64,000 bases of DNA, taken from positions 1 through 64,000 of the forward strand of contig NZ_JBARWZ010000100.1 in NCBI RefSeq assembly GCF_049647105.1, written 5' to 3'. This document shows positions 59,734 through 64,000 of this stretch, one piece after another. Positions within the stretch are counted from its first letter, which is position 1. Every line of letters begins with the position of its first letter. The stretch comes from Actinophytocola sp049647105 (GTDB lineage Bacteria > Actinomycetota > Actinomycetes > Mycobacteriales > Pseudonocardiaceae). The notes under the pieces are model-generated. The model did no database searches. It was not told the origin of the DNA and saw nothing but the letters and a program-made list of their open reading frames with translations. The position numbers and the translations under genes were made by a program.

Positions 59734-60259
59734 CCGGCTGAGCGGTGAGGCCTGGGCCCGAGCGCTGCACAGCTTCCGGCGCACCGCCTGGCGGTGGGAG
59801 ACGCAGGGCGTCTACAGGGAGCCGTATGAACAGCCTGCGCTACGGCAGTTCCTCGCCGGCGAAGAACCTGACCTCTCGTTCATGGACGGCTGGTACGCCG
59901 ACATCCGCCGTGGCGCAGCGACCGGCCGCCGGTACGGGCGAGTCAGAGTGCTCACTGATCCCCTGACTGACTACCTGCGGTTCGAGCTGAGCTTCACCGC
60001 AGCGAACGTCGCGGCTGGTGAAGACGTCCGCATACTGCCCGCCGCGCGAGCCCGAGAGCTCGACCTTCCGATGGACGACTTCTGGCTGTTCGACGCTGAC
60101 GAGCGCGACGCTTGGGCTGCGCTGATGCACTTCGGCCCGGACGGGTTTACCCATGCCGACGTCGTCACCGACGGAACCACCCTCGACCGGTTTCGCGAAA
60201 TTCGCGACCGGGCGTGGGAGGATGCGATCGCATTCGAGGTGTTCCGGTTGACCAGATGA
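59726..60259 (+). CDS. DUF6879 family protein (second copy)
   Basis: This 177-residue soluble protein follows the DUF6879 layout: FRRTAWRWETQGVYREPYEQPALRQFLAGE, then GRRYGRVRVLTDPLTDYLRFELSFTAANVAAGEDVRIL and a final DDFWLFDADERDAW segment. It is shorter than the copy at 16512-17147 and lacks its C-terminal 30 residues. It lies between its companion (8-base overlap) and an XRE-DUF5753 regulator seven bases downstream. A TTTCGCGAAATTCGCGA sequence at 60191-60207 inside the gene repeats the operator core. Confidence 0.8.
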   Translation: MPDRLSGEAWARALHSFRRTAWRWETQGVYREPYEQPALRQFLAGEEPDLSFMDGWYADIRRGAATGRRYGRVRVLTDPLTDYLRFELSFTAANVAAGEDVRILPAARARELDLPMDDFWLFDADERDAWAALMHFGPDGFTHADVVTDGTTLDRFREIRDRAWEDAIAFEVFRLTR

Positions 60260-60266
60260 GGGTGCG

Positions 60267-61133
60267 GTGCCGACGAGGTTCGAACGACAGAGGGCAGAGT
60301 TCGGCGCACGCCTGCGTCAGCTGCGTGAGGACACCGGCCTCAACGGCAAGGAGTTCGCTGCCCGCCTTCGCTGGAACACACCGAAGCTGTCGAAGATCGA
60401 GAACGGTCACCACACGATCAGCGATGACGATCTCGAGCATTGGATCGCCACGCTGGGGCTGCCGGCACCCGTCGCGGACGAACTCCGGACCACGCTGGCC
60501 GAGTTGCGCGCGCAGTACGTCACGTGGAAGGAAGCTGTCCGCGGCGGGCATCTGCGTCGTCAAGAGGACTCGGTCGCCCGCGAGGCGCGGGCCAAGGTCA
60601 TCCGTGCGGTCGACGTCGGCGTCGTACCGGGCCTGATCCAGACCGCCGACTACGCGCGGGCCGCGCTCCTGGCACACGCCAACCTCCACGGCGGTGGGCA
60701 GGACCTCCCGGAGGCGGTCCGAGTACGCATGCGACGTCAGCAGGTGCTGTACGAGGGCGACCGGACGATCGAGTTGCTGATGACGGAATCGGCGTTGCTT
60801 CACCCGGTCGCGCCGCCTGACGTGATGGCCGGCCAGGTCTCTCGCTTGTTGGCGACGATCGGCACTCCGCGTATCCGGCTCGGCATCCTGCCGGTCGGCG
60901 TGCGGCTGCCATACATGCTCATGCACGGGTACTGGATCGTCGACGACGTCGTGGAGATCGAACTCGTAACCGCGGAGTCCACGGTCGTCGACCCAGACGA
61001 GGTCGCCACCTACACCCAACTCACCGACATGCTCTGGTCGGCCGCCGTTGAGGACGATGCAGCTCGTGACCTGTTAGTGGCGACGCTCGAACAGTTCCGC
61101 GCCAATGCCAAGATGCGCGCTGCGCCGAGTTAG
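60267..61133 (+). CDS. XRE-family regulator with DUF5753 domain
   Basis: This 288-residue protein has an N-terminal helix-turn-helix (FGARLRQLREDTGLNGKEFAARLRWNTPKLSKIENGHHTIS, about residues 12-52). A DUF5753 domain follows, including VVPGLIQTADYARAALLAH and RMRRQQVLYEGDRTIELLMTESAL. The architecture is that of WhiJ-like actinobacterial regulators, which act with small partner proteins. Leu270 is encoded by TTA. Its stop codon overlaps that of the convergent padR-like gene. It is probably the DNA-binding member of the cassette. Confidence 0.88.
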   Translation: MPTRFERQRAEFGARLRQLREDTGLNGKEFAARLRWNTPKLSKIENGHHTISDDDLEHWIATLGLPAPVADELRTTLAELRAQYVTWKEAVRGGHLRRQEDSVAREARAKVIRAVDVGVVPGLIQTADYARAALLAHANLHGGGQDLPEAVRVRMRRQQVLYEGDRTIELLMTESALLHPVAPPDVMAGQVSRLLATIGTPRIRLGILPVGVRLPYMLMHGYWIVDDVVEIELVTAESTVVDPDEVATYTQLTDMLWSAAVEDDAARDLLVATLEQFRANAKMRAAPS

Positions 61134-61840
61134 TCCTCGTCGGGGTCGGTGTCCTCGTCTGGTGCGGGGGCTTCGCCCAAGATGCCGTACAGCTCGCGTC
61201 GCGCGGTGTTGAGTACCTCGACGGCACGTCGCTTCTGCTCGTCGTTCGCGGCCTGGACGACCTGCATGGTCGCGCCCATGAGCTGGCCGATCGCGTCCCG
61301 CAGGTTGATGTCCCTTGGGTCGGCGTCGCGGGCGATCTCCTCCCACGGCGGGGTCTGGATCGCCTCCGCGGTCGTGCGGCCTTCCTCGGTGAGCGCGTAC
61401 AGGCGCCGCGAGCCCTGGCCTTCGTCGTTGATCAGGCCCTCGTCGGCGAGGAGCTGGAGCGTCGGGTAGACCGAGCCCGGGCTGGGTCGCCACAGGTCGC
61501 CGCTGCGCTCCTTGATCTCCTGGATCATCTCGTAGCCGTGCATGGACCTTTCCTTGAGCAGCGCGAGGATCGCGGTGCGGATGTCGCCGCGCCGTGAGCG
61601 ACGGCCTCTGCCGTGCCGGTCGTGGCCTCGGCCGGCACGGCGCCTGAGGCGTTCGGGGTCGGGGAAGCCTCCGAAGCCGGGGAAACCGGGGCCGAACGGG
61701 CCGCCGGGGCCTGGCGGAGTGGGCGGGATCGGTGGGAACGGCGGGAAGGGCACGCCTCCGCGTGCGTCGGCCGGGTGGAAGTGGGTACGGGGGTCGCCGA
61801 AGACGCCCGGGTCGCCCCTGAAGTGGTGGTCGTGTCTCAT
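61130..61840 (-). CDS. PadR-family transcriptional regulator with long N-terminal tail
   Basis: The 236-residue protein has a C-terminal PadR winged helix: DIRTAILALLKERSMHGYEMIQEIKERSGDLWRPSPGSVYPTLQLLADEGLI at about residues 87-138, followed by a helical dimerisation part and an acidic tail. The first 85 residues are rich in His, Pro, Gly, Phe and Arg (HDHHFRGD at the start), unlike typical PadR proteins. AGGAGG lies upstream of ATG 61840. Such regulators often control efflux or membrane genes and their own promoter. Confidence 0.88.
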   Translation of the reverse strand: MRHDHHFRGDPGVFGDPRTHFHPADARGGVPFPPFPPIPPTPPGPGGPFGPGFPGFGGFPDPERLRRRAGRGHDRHGRGRRSRRGDIRTAILALLKERSMHGYEMIQEIKERSGDLWRPSPGSVYPTLQLLADEGLINDEGQGSRRLYALTEEGRTTAEAIQTPPWEEIARDADPRDINLRDAIGQLMGATMQVVQAANDEQKRRAVEVLNTARRELYGILGEAPAPDEDTDPDED

Positions 61841-61861
61841 GATCTGGTTCCTCCTGTAGAT

Positions 61862-61914
61862 GCATCGCGTGGTATCGCGATACGTTTACGATATATCGGA
61901 AACTATCGTGATGC
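61862..61914. promoter_or_regulatory. Operator region between padR-like gene and rlmN
   Basis: It holds two perfect palindromes, GTATCGCGATAC (61872-61883) and CGATATATCG (61889-61898), inside a larger imperfect inverted repeat (GCATCGCG at the left, CGTGATGC at the right). It is just upstream of the padR-like start and AT-rich, fitting autoregulation. The TCGCGATA core is shared with the operator at 59393-59431. Confidence 0.6.
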
Positions 61915-61979
61915 AACGTTCGGGCGGAACTTGGCCTCTGACCAGGGCTGTTCGGTGGACGTGGGACACTGGAGGGGCC

Positions 61980-63083
61980 ATGACCGCATTGCCTCTTGTC
62001 TTCGACGCGCCCAAGCGCGGCCTTCCCCCCCGTCACCTCGCCGACCTCTCCACCGACGAGCGGCGTGCCGCCGTGACCGAGCTTGGAGAGAAACCGTTCC
62101 GCGCCAACCAGCTGTCGAACCACTACTTCGGCAGGCTGACCGCCGACCCCGCCGCGATGACCGACATCCCCTCGGCCTCCCGCGCGCAGCTGGCCGACGC
62201 GTTGCTGCCGCCGCTGCTGTCCGTCGTCAAGCACGTGAGCTGTGACGACGGCACCACGCGCAAGACGCTGTGGCGCGCGCACGACGGCACGCTGATCGAG
62301 AGCGTGCTCATGCGGTACACGGACCGCACCACCCTGTGCGTGTCGAGCCAGGCCGGCTGCGGCATGGCGTGCCCGTTCTGCGCGACCGGCCAGGGTGGCC
62401 TCATGCGCAACCTGTCGACGGCGGAGATAGTCGACCAGGTCCGCACCGCTGCCGCCGCCATGCGCGACGGCGAGGTGGGCGAACCCGGCAGGCTGTCCAA
62501 CATCGTGTTCATGGGCATGGGTGAGCCGCTCGCCAACTACAAGCGTGTCGTCGCCGCCGTCCGCCGGATCACCGAGCCCGCGCCGTCGGGTCTTGGCATC
62601 TCGCAGCGTTCGGTGACGGTCTCGACGGTCGGCCTCGCGCCCGCGATCCGCAAGCTCGCGGACGAGCGGATGCAGGTGCGGCTGGCGGTGTCACTGCACA
62701 CGCCGGACGACGAGCTGCGTGACACGCTGGTGCCGGTGAACACGCGGTGGTCGGTGGACGAGGTCCTCGAAGCCGCGCGGTACTACGCCGACACTTCCGG
62801 CCGCCGGGTGTCGATCGAGTACGCGCTGATCCGGGATGTCAACGACCAGCCCTGGCGGGCTGACCTGCTGGCGAAGCGGCTGCGCAAGCACTTGGCGCAG
62901 CTGGTGCACGTGAACGTGATCCCGCTGAACCCGACGCCGGGATCGCAGTGGGACGCGTCGCCCAAGGACGTCGAGCGTGAGTTCGTGCGCCGCGTCAACG
63001 AAGGCGGTGTCGCCTGCACCGTGCGCGACACGCGTGGCCAGGAGATCGCCGCCGCCTGCGGCCAGCTCGCCGCCGAGGGCTGA
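61980..63083 (+). CDS. rlmN: 23S rRNA/tRNA adenine-C2 methyltransferase RlmN
   Basis: This 367-residue radical SAM enzyme methylates A2503 of 23S rRNA and A37 of some tRNAs. The radical SAM cluster is C127-x3-C131-x2-C134 in CGMACPFC. The conserved cysteine near the C-terminus is in VACTVRDTRGQEIAAACGQL. ATG 61980 has GGAGGGG upstream; longer in-frame starts run through the operator region and are rejected. rlmN next to cdsA is the ancestral order, here split by about 3 kb of accessory genes. Confidence 0.94.
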   Translation: MTALPLVFDAPKRGLPPRHLADLSTDERRAAVTELGEKPFRANQLSNHYFGRLTADPAAMTDIPSASRAQLADALLPPLLSVVKHVSCDDGTTRKTLWRAHDGTLIESVLMRYTDRTTLCVSSQAGCGMACPFCATGQGGLMRNLSTAEIVDQVRTAAAAMRDGEVGEPGRLSNIVFMGMGEPLANYKRVVAAVRRITEPAPSGLGISQRSVTVSTVGLAPAIRKLADERMQVRLAVSLHTPDDELRDTLVPVNTRWSVDEVLEAARYYADTSGRRVSIEYALIRDVNDQPWRADLLAKRLRKHLAQLVHVNVIPLNPTPGSQWDASPKDVEREFVRRVNEGGVACTVRDTRGQEIAAACGQLAAEG

Positions 63084-63103
63084 CAGACCTGCGGGAGCGA
63101 CTG

Positions 63104-63733
63104 CTAGTCGGCGGGAAGGGCCGGGATCGCCGTCCTCCGGTGCAGGCCGACGAGGAGCCAGCCGAGCCCGCCGAGCGCGACGACCGCGCCGCACATCACC
63201 CAGATGAGCCACGTGTGGCTGCCGCTGTCGAGGAGCGTGCCGTTGACACCGACGACGCGACCCTCGACGGCGTCGACGGGCACCGCACCGTGCCCATCGT
63301 GGTGGGCGAACATGCGGGAGTCCTCGGCGTCGTCACGTGCGTCGCCCGCGAGGAAGACGGTGCCGTCGGGCACGGTCAGTGCGAAGTCGTTCCGGCCGCG
63401 GCCGTTGGCGTAGGTCTCGGCTAACGGCTTGCCGTTGAGGGTCAGCTTGCCGTCCCGGTACTCGAGCTCGTCCCCGCCGACACCCATGACACGCAGCACG
63501 AGCAGCCCCGGTGACCCGGTCGGCAGCGCAGTCCCGTCGAACGCGACCATGTCACCGCGCCGTGGCGTCGCCCCACTCTCGACGGCAACCAGGTCGCCGT
63601 CCTCGAGCGTGGGTGCCATGGCCGCCCCGCTCACCTCGACCTCGACGTGGCTGGGGCGCACCAGCACGATAGCGCCGAGTACAACGACCAGTCCGGCCAG
63701 CATCAACGCCGCCGCGAGCACGAGCCTGTTCAC
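63104..63733 (-). CDS. Signal-peptidase-like protein lacking both catalytic residues
   Basis: This 209-residue S26-fold protein has an N-terminal helix (residues 4-25), an outer domain and a C-terminal helix (TWLIWVMCGAVVALGGLGWLLVGL). It is aligned by S-G-x-x-M-x-P-T-L and by GDARDDAEDSRMF (box E). The serine before Met is Ala38 (SGAAMAPTL), and the general-base lysine is Leu80 (LLVLRVMGVGGDE). Cleavage is therefore not expected. A scaffolding or substrate-binding role is possible. GTG 63733 is the start. It converges with rlmN. Confidence 0.8.
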   Translation of the reverse strand: MNRLVLAAALMLAGLVVVLGAIVLVRPSHVEVEVSGAAMAPTLEDGDLVAVESGATPRRGDMVAFDGTALPTGSPGLLVLRVMGVGGDELEYRDGKLTLNGKPLAETYANGRGRNDFALTVPDGTVFLAGDARDDAEDSRMFAHHDGHGAVPVDAVEGRVVGVNGTLLDSGSHTWLIWVMCGAVVALGGLGWLLVGLHRRTAIPALPAD

Positions 63734-63799
63734 TTCCCGGACGGTAGCGGCGAGCGCTTACTAGTCGCTAATAAATCGCTTGACTGCCAGGCTCACTGC

Positions 63800-64000
63800 T
63801 CACCACAGCTGACCCCAGTCCTCCAGATCGAGCAGGAAACGCTTGCGCCGCAAGCCTCCCGCGTATCCGGTGAGCTTCCCGTCCCTGCCGACGACGCGAT
63901 GGCACGGCACCAGCACGCACAGCGGGTTGCGGCCCACCGCCGCGCCGACATCGCGCGCCTGCGCACCCAGTGTAGTGGCGATGTCGCCGTACGTGGTGGT
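63800..64000 (-). CDS. O6-alkylguanine-DNA alkyltransferase, C-terminal part (runs off the right edge)
   Basis: Reading leftward from the edge, 66 codons and a stop (TCA at 63800-63802) encode TTYGDIATTLGAQARDVGAA, then RNPLCVLVPCHRVVG and RDGKLTGYAGGLRRKRFLLDLE. The PCHRVVG motif contains the alkyl-acceptor cysteine, and the GYAGGL segment is the substrate loop of the Ogt/MGMT family. The protein repairs O6-alkylguanine by irreversible transfer to itself. The N-terminal part lies outside the window. Confidence 0.9.
   Translation of the reverse strand, partial: TTTYGDIATTLGAQARDVGAAVGRNPLCVLVPCHRVVGRDGKLTGYAGGLRRKRFLLDLEDWGQLW

Overview
The window is chromosomal DNA of a high-GC, probably filamentous actinomycete. 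The gene content (WhiG-type sigma factor, NgcEFG-type chitobiose importer, DUF6879, DUF6082 and XRE-DUF5753 modules, GlnR-type operator, DnaA boxes of the TTGTCCACA type, many GTG starts and 1-4 base stop/start overlaps) points to Pseudonocardiales (Saccharothrix, Lentzea or Actinosynnema-like). The family placement is an inference. No tRNA, rRNA or CRISPR array was found.

Backbone: acyP, smc, ftsY, amt-glnB-glnD, ffh-amidohydrolase, CPBP protease, rpsP-KH-rimM-trmD-rplS, two lepB copies, rnhB-DUF2469, yraN-comM-dprA-xerC-whiG, an M23 peptidase, rpsB-tsf, pyrH-frr-cdsA and rlmN. This is the conserved actinobacterial order also found around smc to rlmN in Mycobacterium tuberculosis. It joins chromosome segregation, protein targeting (SRP and its receptor, two signal peptidases), nitrogen sensing, ribosome assembly, DNA uptake and processing, and phospholipid synthesis.

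The backbone is interrupted by accessory blocks. (a) 1.3-2.6 kb: an ECF sigma factor and its zinc anti-sigma factor between acyP and smc. (b) 6.4-18 kb: a membrane protein, an acetyltransferase, an unknown acidic protein, a sodium/solute symporter with anhydro-MurNAc kinase (anmK), a chitobiose-type ABC importer lacking its own ATPase, and a three-gene DUF6879/DUF6082 cassette. (c) 19.4-32.3 kb: a nitroreductase, an alkyl sulfatase, an allantoin-to-glyoxylate-to-malate operon (aceB, DUF6986, allB, alc), an XRE/TPR regulator with a truncated neighbour gene, a PAP2-diacylglycerol-kinase fusion and an FhuF-like protein. (d) 58.7-61.9 kb: an uncharacterised gene whose truncated paralogue lies in block c, a second DUF6879 cassette ending in an XRE-DUF5753 regulator, and a PadR regulator.

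The least explained features are the following. The two DUF6879 cassettes share a similar companion protein but carry different third genes. A dispersed repeat of about 100-150 bp occurs four times, only in the accessory blocks, each time at the 3' end of a gene and in that gene's direction. The signal-peptidase-like protein near the right end lacks both catalytic residues. The WhiG-type sigma factor has about 280 extra N-terminal residues. Two pairs of DnaA boxes have identical 19-base spacing. The left edge holds the start of a secreted protein; the right edge holds the C-terminal part of an O6-alkylguanine-DNA alkyltransferase.
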